A stretch of DNA of 64,000 bases, from assembly GCF_002162035.1 (NCBI RefSeq), contig NZ_CP021138.1:1798001-1862000 (forward strand). Direction: 5' to 3'. Below, piece by piece: positions 7,501 to 17,669 of this stretch. Position numbers and translations under genes: made by a program. Position 1 is the stretch's first letter, and each line of letters starts with the position of its first letter. This DNA is from Sulfuriferula sp. AH1. GTDB lineage: Bacteria; Pseudomonadota; Gammaproteobacteria; Burkholderiales; Sulfuriferulaceae. The notes under the pieces are model-generated. The model made no database searches. It was not told the DNA's origin and was given only the letters and a program-made list of their open reading frames with translations.

Positions 7501-10056
7501 CAGGTCATTGCCGGATGCGATGCGGCCTTGGACCGTTCGGCTCTGAAATCACAGATTCAAGCCAACGCCCACGTCAAGGCACTACTCGGTGATCTCTATC
7601 TGGGCGAGGATACCGATTGCTCAACTGTCATCGAGGCACTGTCTTTCGGCCAAAGCATCGACGGCCTCAACTTGTCACCGCAGGTTAAGTACAAGCTGCG
7701 ATCTGGACACCCGATCGAGGCTTGCCGTGCTCTAGCTTCCGCGATGGAAGACGTTCACAGCGGGCTAGAGCAGGTCGAAAACTTGACCAGTGCTCTTTCC
7801 CAGTTCGGCAAGTTTGAACTGGATATGTGGACGGGAGCGCCAGCCGACGAAGACTTGGAACTCTTTGCCATTGCCCTGCATGATGCGATTCAAAAGGCAA
7901 TCCAAGATCAGGACCTCCTAATTCCATGGTCGCTGTATCTGACCCGTCGCAAGGAGGCCAGTGAGCTGACTTTGACCGAGTTCGTGGAGCTTCAGGAGAA
8001 AAAACGCATCAAACCTGACGAGTTGCCCGACGCTTACGCCTATTGCACCTACAGCACGATCACTCGCGAGGCCTTCCGAAACATCCCTCAGCTTGGCCGA
8101 TTTACAGGACTCAAGCACAACCAGATCCGCGACGAGTTCAAACGACTGGATAAGGAGATCATTGCACTGCGCGGGAAGGCAATTGCCTACGAATGCTCCC
8201 GCAAGGCTTCACCACCGCCAGGCAGGAACGGTGCCCGTGTCGACGACCGCACAGAGATGTTTCTCTTGAACCACCTTATGCCCCAGCAGCGTCCACGCAT
8301 GCCCGTGCGCAAAATCCTCACCCGAGCAGGAGGATCGATCCAAGCGCTCAAGCCCTGCTTCATGATGGGGCCGCAGGCCGTGGCTCAGTACTTGGCTCCA
8401 GGCGTTATCAAGTTTGACCTCGTCATCATGGATGAAGCGTCACAGCTGAAACCCGAGGAAGCGATCGGCTCGGTCGCACGTGGTGGTCAGTTAGTGGTAG
8501 TTGGCGATCCGAAGCAGTTGCCTCCAACTTCATTCTTCTCGCGAATGACTCAGGACGGAGACGGTGAGGAAGATCATTTCACCACCACGGATGCAGAGAG
8601 CATTCTCGATGTCTGCTCGTCACATTTTAGGCCGACGCGATCCCTACGCTGGCACTATCGCTCTCAGCACCATTCCTTGATCGCCTTCTCTAATCACAGC
8701 TTCTACAGTGGCAATCTGGTGATCTTTCCCTCGCCGTATGGTCAGGGAGGTAGGCTTGGGGTGCGGGCCGTTTATCTGGCTGATGCCATCTATGAAAACC
8801 AGACCAACCTGCGCGAGGCTAAGCGGGTCGTCGATGCTGTCATTGAACACATCGCGGCTCGCTCTAATGAGTCTCTCGGCGTTGTAACGCTGAACATCAA
8901 GCAGCGTGACTTGATCGCCGAACTTCTTGATGAGCGACTGAAGTCTGTTCGTAGCGCCGATTCATATCGCGATCACTGGACCACAGAGGGGCAACCTCTG
9001 TTCATCAAAAACCTAGAAAACGTGCAAGGAGATGAACGAGACGCCATCATTATTTCGACGACCTTTGGAAAGCCGCCGGGATCGAGTGCTGTACGCCAGA
9101 ATTTTGGCCCGATCAGTCGGCAAGGCGGCTGGCGTCGCCTGAACGTGCTGTTCACCCGTGCAAAGAAGTCTATCGCTATCTATACATCCCTGCGACCAGA
9201 AGACATCGTTATGGACGGGACGACCCCAGATGGCACAAAAGCGCTGCGGAATTACCTTGAATACGTCCGGACTGGCTCTCTGACAACCATTGAAGAAACG
9301 GACCGCGAACCAGACAGTGACTTCGAGGTCTCCGTGATGGATATGCTCAAGCTCCGTGGCTACGAAGTTACGCCCCAATTGGGAGTGGCAGGCTATCGTA
9401 TCGACATTGCCGTCAAGCACCCAGACGCCCCAGGCTCCTACCTGGCCGCGATCGAATGCGATGGCGCCTCCTACCATTCAGCGCTCTCCGTTAGGGATCG
9501 CGACCGCATTCGTCAAGAGATACTCGAGTCCCTTGGCTGGCGTGGACGTATGTGGCGAATCTGGTCCACGGACTGGTTCCGTACCCCAAGGCAAGAAACT
9601 GAGAAACTCATCAGCTTCCTTGAAGACATTCGACAAAGTTGGAAGCCTGAGCACTCTTCAGGTGATGCGTGGATCGAGGAAGGATTAAGTGCCGGGCAGC
9701 CAACGAAAGACTCGACTCAGCCAATTGGGCGGGTTGAAAACGCCATGCAGGCCGAGATAGAGCGGGAAGCAGTTAGCTCTGTACTGATCGACACTGAAGA
9801 CGACTTGGAAATCGAAGTTGGTGATGTGGTCCGATATGTCGAACTTACCCGTCCTAACGATGTAATGACCATTCAGATCACCAGAGGCAAAGACGACTTT
9901 GCCAATGGCGTCGTGAATGAAAGTCGCCCCTTGGCACAGGCGCTACTCGGCGCTGTCATTGGAGATGAGGTGGTTCTGCATCTTGCTGGAAGCGCATCCA
10001 AAACATTCCAGATCGTAGAAATCAAGAGACCGAAAACGATGGGTAAGGCTAGTTGA
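4594..10056 (+). CDS. DUF4011-type SF1 helicase-nuclease, probable defence protein
   Basis: An 1,820-residue multidomain protein. The N-terminal part (SALEQLRLKLLDLTGRNRLINF) is typical of DUF4011 helicases. SF1 helicase motifs follow: Walker A GPPGTGKS near 352, Walker B VIMDEASQ near 1277, GDPKQLPP near 1306, QGDERDAIIIS near 1478 and LFTRAKKSIAIYTS near 1518. The long stretch between motifs I and II is helical. Residues about 1574-1690 resemble an MTES_1575-type PD-(D/E)XK nuclease (FEVSVMDMLKLRGYEV, YRIDIAV, AIECDG). The last 90 residues (NGVVNESRPLAQALLG, GDEVVL) resemble the C-terminal domain of GreA/GreB. A role in nucleic-acid degradation against phages or plasmids is inferred from family and context. 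The start is uncertain: TTG at 4594, with ATGs at 4612 and 4627, none with a strong Shine-Dalgarno sequence. Confidence 0.8.
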   Translation: MAKDKKMAAVKMESTTLTSALEQLRLKLLDLTGRNRLINFKHTAGKSLQFVEGHPAAIYQKLVEANNKASISVLGLPEPTKRDWVERNGRLQRPEPREWAKSAGISTGYDISGAEEGSDESNVRALMYPDDLAKHCRKIEREATLAIEETGANMLFLVLGFLEFPDQRGSDKIFTAPLISIPVSLQKKEVSGIQQFSLQYTGDDISENLSLREKLRNDFGLVLPELAEEQIDVNGYFTEIQSIIKKQPDFALKHRVSLCLLSFSNMLLVRDLDPSKWPQNGEENSLIDHPIVREVFEGRADDGGVGLGIAEEHLVEEGPGASIPLVYDADSSQHSALIDVLSLKKNLVIEGPPGTGKSQTITNLIAACLAEGKKVLFVAEKLAALEVVKNRLSLAGLDPFVLELHSNKTNKKRVLEEIAKRTSFRPHHLNDLPRLQQQLEAHRKDLKAYTDLINSIAHNAFGLTLHQIMWRAEKHRQGISNEESMLSQINIGDATQISEFEFGRRMDCLSYLGSQYKSVGGFDPSCTFWGFYPDRLIPGDEVKITQLFETADVWGQSLVDASKHFSQVLGGRVHNLSLAFCGEQLAVLNRLLGTTNQQLPLHLIPGFFENDETGVKAAQAIDLFAKQVEQFHGLEGAVKTAFKLESNVTKPCADDIKGLQRLAESLGAELGTLNDLRILHQQLVETTSKLSTANATLINFLGGKNIPYDGSKQKLEQLCSFTDLVLDAPEEHFHLQTPGMTRDGAVQAIDQLLTLQGEWTGLQKELGESLYVDTLPHEGDIKQAILALREGDAWYRIFQGRWRKAVGLHKALQRTKLKMPSQKRLEQLEQIIKLIGLKEHWKTSPTWTQFFSFPAPATPTPLEGYLTLARWNREIKVASEDIQAVLIDPISFTADQARALRREFSTAKLEITAVIAAFKGINEKLKRLSEFSGSHLVEKVIEKTDEFTEALEDRFEWLELEARSRATFGQVIAGCDAALDRSALKSQIQANAHVKALLGDLYLGEDTDCSTVIEALSFGQSIDGLNLSPQVKYKLRSGHPIEACRALASAMEDVHSGLEQVENLTSALSQFGKFELDMWTGAPADEDLELFAIALHDAIQKAIQDQDLLIPWSLYLTRRKEASELTLTEFVELQEKKRIKPDELPDAYAYCTYSTITREAFRNIPQLGRFTGLKHNQIRDEFKRLDKEIIALRGKAIAYECSRKASPPPGRNGARVDDRTEMFLLNHLMPQQRPRMPVRKILTRAGGSIQALKPCFMMGPQAVAQYLAPGVIKFDLVIMDEASQLKPEEAIGSVARGGQLVVVGDPKQLPPTSFFSRMTQDGDGEEDHFTTTDAESILDVCSSHFRPTRSLRWHYRSQHHSLIAFSNHSFYSGNLVIFPSPYGQGGRLGVRAVYLADAIYENQTNLREAKRVVDAVIEHIAARSNESLGVVTLNIKQRDLIAELLDERLKSVRSADSYRDHWTTEGQPLFIKNLENVQGDERDAIIISTTFGKPPGSSAVRQNFGPISRQGGWRRLNVLFTRAKKSIAIYTSLRPEDIVMDGTTPDGTKALRNYLEYVRTGSLTTIEETDREPDSDFEVSVMDMLKLRGYEVTPQLGVAGYRIDIAVKHPDAPGSYLAAIECDGASYHSALSVRDRDRIRQEILESLGWRGRMWRIWSTDWFRTPRQETEKLISFLEDIRQSWKPEHSSGDAWIEEGLSAGQPTKDSTQPIGRVENAMQAEIEREAVSSVLIDTEDDLEIEVGDVVRYVELTRPNDVMTIQITRGKDDFANGVVNESRPLAQALLGAVIGDEVVLHLAGSASKTFQIVEIKRPKTMGKAS

Positions 10057-10104
10057 GCTCCTCCAGCGTACGCGAATAAAAATGATAGGGAGAGAACAAA
10101 CGCA

Positions 10105-10236
10105 ATGGCCAAGACACTTGAAGCGCACGACAAGCTGATCCGGGAAATTTTTGAGGATAGCTACCAGTTCGAGATTCCTGACTACCAGCGTCCTTATGCC
10201 TGGACGACCGAGCAAGCCGAGGAATTGTTCAATGAC
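10105..10236 (+). pseudogene. DUF262 (GmrSD-type) gene, truncated by IS
   Basis: The first 44 codons read MAKTLEAHDKLIREIF...YQFEIPDYQRPYAWTTEQAEELFND, the conserved N-terminus of DUF262 proteins; the YQRPYAW motif belongs to the nucleotide-binding part of GmrS-type enzymes. Intact members are roughly 550-700 residues and often belong to type IV, modification-dependent restriction or related defence systems. Homology stops at 10236, where IS-like DNA begins; a hybrid frame runs on to TGA at 10282-10284. I could not find the rest of the gene on the far side of the composite element (after 26907). The start follows the helicase stop by 48 bp, so the two were probably cotranscribed. Confidence 0.8.
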
Positions 10237-10260
10237 TGTAGTGGTCAAGTATTTTCAGAC
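10237..10260. mobile_element. Short IS-end remnant
   Basis: TGTAGTGGTCAAGTATTTTC and four more bases separate the last DUF262 codon from the IS481 copy. The first ten bases differ from the end of the adjacent IS481 element (TGTAGTAGTC) at one position. This looks like the end of a related but different insertion sequence that hit the gene first. It is a solo end, with no transposase or partner end nearby. Confidence 0.4.
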
Positions 10261-10989
10261 TGTAGTAGTCGCGATCTGATCTGACAGTTCCCCGGTTTGA
10301 CAGATGCAGCTGTCAGTTCAGATTCAGTTGTTCAATGTGGTGATTTTATCGTGCCATGCCTCCTTTCCGTCAATAAGTGTTTGCGTCGGAGTGCGGCCGC
10401 AGCACATCTTGCCCTGATGGGTGCGGTCATTGTTGTAATAAACCAGCCATTCATCCAGATCCGTTTGCAGCTCCGCGATTGACCGGTAAATCTTGCGCCG
10501 GAACGCGACCTGATAGAACTCCTGCAGGATGGTCTTGTGGAAGCGTTCACAGATGCCGTTGGTCTGCGGATGATTGGCTTTGGTCCTGGTATGCTCGATG
10601 TCATTCAAGGCCAGATAGAGCAGGTAGTCATGGGATTCCAGTTTGCCGCAATATTCGGTGCCGCGATCCGTCAGGATGCGTATCATCCCCATGTTCTGCT
10701 CGGCGAAGAATGGCAGCACCCGGTCATTAAGCAGATCGGCTGCGGTGATCGGCATTTTGGTCGTGTAGAGTTTGGCCGCTGCCCACTTCGAATAGGTGTC
10801 AACGAAGGTCTGCTGGTAAATCCGGCCGACGCCTTTGAGGGTGCCCACATAGAACGTATCCTGGCTGCCGAGATAGCCTGGGTGAGCCGTTTCAATCTCG
10901 CCATGTGTCAACGCCGATTTAAAATTGATACAGTTTTGTAATGAGCGCCGATTCAAATTTGATACACCCCCATTTAATTTTCCTGGCAA

Positions 10990-12914
<1,925 letters not shown>

Positions 12915-13603
12915 TTTTCAATCGGCGCTCTGTATCAATTTACATCCGGCAGTGACACCATGCGCCACATCGTCGTCCTGTTTCTTTTCCAGGGCGCCTA
13001 CTTGCGCTTCGGTCAGCACCTCGCCCGTTTCAGCAACATGCCGTTCCAGTGCAGTCAGGCGCTTCTTGAACGATTCGAGATCACGCCGCAGCCAAACAGA
13101 GCGTACACCAGAGGGAGAAACAAAGATGCCGCGTTTGCGCAGCTCATTGGATACGCGCACCTGACCAAATGCCGGTTGTTCCAGGGCGAAGGCGGCAACC
13201 GCTAATTCTGTGGCCTCTTCAACCCGGTTCTTGTGGTTCGGCTTTCTGCGATTAGCATCGATCAGGGCGTCGACACCACCGTTTTCCATAGCCGACTGAT
13301 AACGGTAGAAGGTATCGCGGGAAAAGCCCATCACCTTGCAGGCGCGGGACACATTACCGAGTTCAGCAGCCAGATTCAGCAGGCCAACCTTGTGTTTGAT
13401 AACGTTTTGGTGAAAACTGTTCATGGGGTTACTCCTTGGCGCTTGCGCGCTTTGTTTGATAAAGATTCGCACCTATATCAAACCGGGTAACCTCACCTTT
13501 GGCAAGGCCATACTGTCAGATCAAGTCGGAACTACTACAATTTATATGAACGACGCTCTCCACCTCCCCATTCTGGCCAATCAGTTTTCCATAAGACTGA
13601 AAT

Positions 13604-14464
13604 TCAACCGGTCATTAGGCTCACAACTATGACGCTGATCACAACCATACTTGATCCAATAAGGCGTTGTCGCCAGCCTTCATGCTCTTTCAGCCAAACT
13701 ATGCCGAGCAATACAGTCAACACAATCCCTGCATTGGTCAGGGTTACCGCATAGGCAGCGGGTAGCGCGCGCATTGCATAGATAACAAGTGCATAAGCTG
13801 TGCCTACACCAGATGTTCCTATGATCAGCGCATAAACAGGTGGTATCGCTGCGGGTATCCAACGATCAGTACGCCATCTTTGTTCCAGTAGCAGAAAAAT
13901 CCAACTGATCGCAAAATTTACACAAACATAGCCCAGCGCGGTTCTGAGATTAGGGATATTTACCGCTGCCAGCTTGTCGCTCAAACTATAAATCACCGTC
14001 ATCAACGCTGCAAACAAAGCATAAGGCCATGCACGACTCAGCCGCACCACCCCTTCCTGCGCGCTGCTTGCAATCATCCATAGACCAGACAAGGCTAGTA
14101 GGATGGCGAACCAGGACAACAACGGGAAGCTGTGACCGAAGAACAGCACTTCAACAATTGCAATCAACAATGGGGAACTGCGCACCATCGGATAGACCGC
14201 GCTGGCGGGTGCCAATGTGTAGGCGCGCCGAAGTGCTAAAAAATACAGACCATTGCTTGTACCGCTAATGGCCGCACAGAGATAAAGTTCGGGCACCTGT
14301 GCTGCGGCACGCAGGTAATCAGGCAAGCTGAATGGCGCGAATATCAGCACATACAGCCCAACAATCCACCATAAAAAATTGGCCTCGCTTGGCGTCCGCC
14401 TAGTCAAAAGATTCCAGGAAACATGCAGTAAAACGGACGCCCCCACGGCCATCAGCGGCGTCAT
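13604..14464 (-). CDS. EamA/DMT-family permease of the phn operon
   Basis: A 286-residue inner-membrane protein with about ten hydrophobic segments in two EamA halves, typical of the drug/metabolite transporter superfamily (YFLALRRAYTLAPASAVYP in the first half; ALPAAYAVTLTNAGIVLTVLLG in the second). Its ATG overlaps the phnP stop by 4 bp (ATGA), so it is translationally linked as the last gene of the C-P lyase operon. The substrate cannot be read from sequence. Possible roles are exporting a side product such as an amine or organic remainder, or importing a substrate. The gene ends 64 bp before the IS boundary, so the composite element includes it completely. Confidence 0.8.
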   Translation of the reverse strand: MTPLMAVGASVLLHVSWNLLTRRTPSEANFLWWIVGLYVLIFAPFSLPDYLRAAAQVPELYLCAAISGTSNGLYFLALRRAYTLAPASAVYPMVRSSPLLIAIVEVLFFGHSFPLLSWFAILLALSGLWMIASSAQEGVVRLSRAWPYALFAALMTVIYSLSDKLAAVNIPNLRTALGYVCVNFAISWIFLLLEQRWRTDRWIPAAIPPVYALIIGTSGVGTAYALVIYAMRALPAAYAVTLTNAGIVLTVLLGIVWLKEHEGWRQRLIGSSMVVISVIVVSLMTG

Positions 14465-15222
14465 GATATTCCCGGAATATCCAGTCTATCGCCATCGCGT
14501 GCCAGCGACAGCCGTCCGTTCAATGCAACGGGGTGATTCAACAACCAGAGGTCAAGACTGTGACTGATATGCATCAGCACGATTTCGCTATGCGGATAAT
14601 TTGCACTCAACGCAAACACTTCAGGCAGATCAAAGTGATTGCGTTTCCCCTCCACGCCGGGCGGATAAGTGCAATCAAGACAAATGGCGTGAGGTTGCCA
14701 TTGCGTCAAAAATTCTGCGGTAGTGGCCGGAATTTCACGGCTATCTGTCAGATACGCCAATCGATCACCATTGTGTTCGATACAGTAACCCAGCGTCGGC
14801 TTGGAATGCACCAGTGGCACCGGCGTAATCCGCACACCGCCCACCTCAAATGTCTCAAATTTGGACAGATGTTTGAATTTCAGCGGGCCGGGATATTTGT
14901 ACAGATCAGCGCATCCTTCAGCGTCGTGCGGTGCGTATACATCCAACTCACCTACACCCCAGCGCCAGTGAAATAAGCCTTGCACATGGTCGGGGTGAAA
15001 GTGTGTAATCAAAATGGCGGATAAGCTGCCAGATGGAAAGCGCTCACAGACATCCATTACACCAGCATCGAGCAGCAATTTGACCCCGCCAGCCTCAATC
15101 ATCGCGCAGTTTGGACGTCGTATAGCGCTGACATCAATCCGGGCGCGACTGCAAATCGGACAATCACACCCCCATAGTGGCACGCCACCCGCCGCACCCG
15201 TACCCAGAAAAGTCAGTTGCAT
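14461..15222 (-). CDS. phnP: Phosphoribosyl 1,2-cyclic phosphate phosphodiesterase
   Basis: A 253-residue metallo-beta-lactamase-fold enzyme. It has the metal-binding motif THFHPDHVQG near residue 76, the N-terminal FLGTGAAGGVP segment and the Cys-rich loop CDCPICSRAR used for a structural zinc in PhnP. It opens the cyclic phosphate made by the C-P lyase to give ribose 1,5-bisphosphate, the substrate of PhnN. The ATG region overlaps phnN by 10 bp and its stop overlaps the EamA gene. Length matches E. coli PhnP (about 252). Confidence 0.93.
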   Translation of the reverse strand: MQLTFLGTGAAGGVPLWGCDCPICSRARIDVSAIRRPNCAMIEAGGVKLLLDAGVMDVCERFPSGSLSAILITHFHPDHVQGLFHWRWGVGELDVYAPHDAEGCADLYKYPGPLKFKHLSKFETFEVGGVRITPVPLVHSKPTLGYCIEHNGDRLAYLTDSREIPATTAEFLTQWQPHAICLDCTYPPGVEGKRNHFDLPEVFALSANYPHSEIVLMHISHSLDLWLLNHPVALNGRLSLARDGDRLDIPGIS

Positions 15223-15782
15223 TTAATTACTCGTGTTTTAGAGCGTATCAATTCGACAAATGCGGGGCCTGTCTCATCCAGTGGCGCATCATTACGAAAA
15301 CGCAGCAAGCTCGGATGCTGCAAGGTTTTGAATTCCTCCGCTCGCATCAGACGAGCGTCAATTTCGCTGCCAGTTTCACGTCCGCGCGACTGAAGCCTGC
15401 CACGTAAAACATCAGCCGAAACCTCGATCAATAGCGGCATCAGTTCAGGATAATTTTTGGACGCTTGTTGAAGATAGGCACGGGAGCCATTCATGACCAC
15501 GATCAACCCCTTTGCCAACCACTGATTGATCTCGCAGCCTATGCCATAACGTACGCCGTGACTGCGCCAATGCATGGGAAACAATTTACGCGCCATTCTT
15601 GAATCAAATTCAGCTTCACTTAACGCCACATGATTTTCGCCGCCGGCATCGTGTGGACGGGTAATGTAACGATGTGCGAACACCACGCTGGAATCCTGCT
15701 CCAGCGACCTCCTCGCATGCAGCATTAAGCTGTCCTTACCGCTGCCGGACGGGCCAATCACGTAAAGTAAAACCCCGCTCAT
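15213..15782 (-). CDS. phnN: Ribose 1,5-bisphosphate phosphokinase
   Basis: A guanylate-kinase-like enzyme of 189 residues from the ATG at 15782, the start matching the family N-terminus (MSGVLLYVIGPSGSGKDSLM); an upstream in-frame ATG at 15794 would add four residues and overlap phnM. The P-loop is GPSGSGKDS. It phosphorylates ribose 1,5-bisphosphate to PRPP, the last step of the C-P lyase route. It lies directly after phnM and overlaps phnP by 10 bp, so the three are coupled. Confidence 0.92.
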   Translation of the reverse strand: MSGVLLYVIGPSGSGKDSLMLHARRSLEQDSSVVFAHRYITRPHDAGGENHVALSEAEFDSRMARKLFPMHWRSHGVRYGIGCEINQWLAKGLIVVMNGSRAYLQQASKNYPELMPLLIEVSADVLRGRLQSRGRETGSEIDARLMRAEEFKTLQHPSLLRFRNDAPLDETGPAFVELIRSKTRVIKCN

Positions 15783-15783
15783 C

Positions 15784-16944
15784 TCAGGCACCATGATCGA
15801 AAGCCAGCGTCATCACAGCAAGACCCTCTGACCATACGCGCGCAGCTTGGGGCAATCCGCCCAGATTGCGCACCGCAATCAAATCGGCACGCTTGCCAGG
15901 CGCAATGGTGCCGCGATCATTCAGACCGGCTGCACGCGCAGGATTCGCACTCACCAGCGCGACAGCTTGATGTAGTTGAATACCTGCCAACACAGGTAAC
16001 TGCATTATTGCAGGCAATAACGCCGCAGGAGAATAGTCACCGCACAGACAATCGGCCACCCCTTCGATAATGGCATCCAGCGCACGTATCGAGCCTGATT
16101 GTGACTTGCCTCGCAATATATTAGGTGCACCGAACAGCGTTGCCAAGCCAGCTGCGCGTGCAGCCTGGGCAGTTTCAAGGTTAATTGGGAACTCGGAAAT
16201 CCTCACCCCCAAGTCAGTCACAATACTAATCTTTTCAGGTCGATCATCATCGTGACTAGCCAGCGGAATACCTAGATTTCGGGCAACTTTTGCCAGTTCC
16301 TGCATGTGAAGAAAGGAACCATCTCCTTGCGCCAGCTTATCTGCCAGCAAGACGTCTATTTCAGCGGCTGATTTCTTATAGGTGCGCGCAAGGTAGTTAC
16401 GATAGGCTTCGGTATCTTTAAACTGACCCTGCCCTGGCGTGTGATCCATAAAGGACATCAGGTGTATCTCGTTATTTTCCAGTAGTTCATGCAGCACGGC
16501 AGGCGCAGTGGGATCGGTAATCTCATAACGCGCGTGCACTCGGTTATCCACCAATGCGTGTTCCTGCCAGCTATGCACCGCACGCGCTAGCGCCGCAGCG
16601 GTCTGGTTGTTACGCACACCCAATTCTGCATTAGCAAAGGACAACGCGTGATAAACCGTGGTAATACCCGCCGCCGTATTGCGTTTATCGGCTTGAGCAC
16701 AGGCAAAATCGAACGGAAAATGCACGCCGGGACGCGGCTCAGCTTCCTTTTCCAAGGCATCGCAATGCAGATCAATCATGCCGGGCATCAGGATATGCCC
16801 GGTCAAATCGATTTCCTGCGCACCATTGTTGCTTGCCGGATTGATTGCGACGATCTCGTCGTTTTCGATCAGAACAGCCGCGCTGTTCAGGGTTTCATTT
16901 TCAAGTACCACTTGAGCGCCGGTAAGATAGAGTCGATTTTTCAT
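15784..16944 (-). CDS. phnM: Ribose 1-methylphosphonate 5-triphosphate diphosphatase
   Basis: A 386-residue amidohydrolase-superfamily enzyme. The metal-binding HxD lies in GMIDLHCDALEKEAEPRPG near residue 58, with later motifs ASHDDDRPEK and LCGDYSPAALLPA and the closing GTIAPGKRADLIAV segment. PhnM removes pyrophosphate from the 5-triphosphate intermediate to give the substrate that PhnJ cleaves. Length is close to E. coli PhnM (378). Its start follows the phnL stop by one base. Confidence 0.94.
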   Translation of the reverse strand: MKNRLYLTGAQVVLENETLNSAAVLIENDEIVAINPASNNGAQEIDLTGHILMPGMIDLHCDALEKEAEPRPGVHFPFDFACAQADKRNTAAGITTVYHALSFANAELGVRNNQTAAALARAVHSWQEHALVDNRVHARYEITDPTAPAVLHELLENNEIHLMSFMDHTPGQGQFKDTEAYRNYLARTYKKSAAEIDVLLADKLAQGDGSFLHMQELAKVARNLGIPLASHDDDRPEKISIVTDLGVRISEFPINLETAQAARAAGLATLFGAPNILRGKSQSGSIRALDAIIEGVADCLCGDYSPAALLPAIMQLPVLAGIQLHQAVALVSANPARAAGLNDRGTIAPGKRADLIAVRNLGGLPQAARVWSEGLAVMTLAFDHGA

Positions 16945-16945
16945 G

Positions 16946-17668
16946 CTAGTCCTTGCTAAGTTCAGTTACAGCGATTGGGGGAGAAAGTACCGCTACCTCA
17001 TCAGCCAGACGTTTAACCAGATCAGGGTGATGAAAGATGGCCAGCATAGCGATGCCTGTTTCTTTAAGTGATTGAATATACTCAACTACTCGTTCAGTCG
17101 TCGCCGGATCAAGACTCGCAGTGGGTTCATCCAGTAGCAGTAATCGAGGCTGAGCAATCAAGCCGCGCGCCAGATTCACACGTTGTTTCTCGCCACCCGA
17201 AAAGGTCGCCGGTGGCACATTCCACAAATGACTAGGCACTGCCAGTTGCGCTAATAATTGCTCAGCTCGACCGCGTGCCTCATGATTGTCGAACCCGCAT
17301 GCAAACAAGGGTTCAGCCACCACATCAATGGCTGATTTGCGCGGCAGACAATACAAAAACTGCGTCACAAAACCGATTTCCTGTTTACGCAACTCGAGTA
17401 TCTGATGCTCGCCCGCTTTTGCCAGATCAATGATATTTCCGGCTTTGCTACGAAAAAGAATACGTCCGCTGCTGGGCAAATAAGTGCGGTAAATTCCCTT
17501 CAAAACGGAAGATTTACCGGCTCCCGTAGGCCCGACAAGGGCGGTTAAACGTCCCGGATAAACACTCAAATTGACATGCGATGCCGATGGAATAGCTTTA
17601 TTACGTTCATGTAAATAAAACGTTTTGGCGTAGTTTTCTATAGTTAATATTGCGTGTGTCATATTCAT
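16946..17668 (-). CDS. phnL: C-P lyase ABC-type protein PhnL
   Basis: A 240-residue ATP-binding-cassette protein. Walker A is GPTGAGKSS near residue 46, the signature is FSGGEKQRVNLARGL, and Walker B LLLLDEPTASLD is present. It has no membrane partner; PhnL belongs to the C-P lyase core complex and, with PhnG, H and I, takes part in forming the nucleoside phosphonate. It follows phnK with one base between them. Confidence 0.93.
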   Translation of the reverse strand: MNMTHAILTIENYAKTFYLHERNKAIPSASHVNLSVYPGRLTALVGPTGAGKSSVLKGIYRTYLPSSGRILFRSKAGNIIDLAKAGEHQILELRKQEIGFVTQFLYCLPRKSAIDVVAEPLFACGFDNHEARGRAEQLLAQLAVPSHLWNVPPATFSGGEKQRVNLARGLIAQPRLLLLDEPTASLDPATTERVVEYIQSLKETGIAMLAIFHHPDLVKRLADEVAVLSPPIAVTELSKD

Positions 17669-17669
17669 C

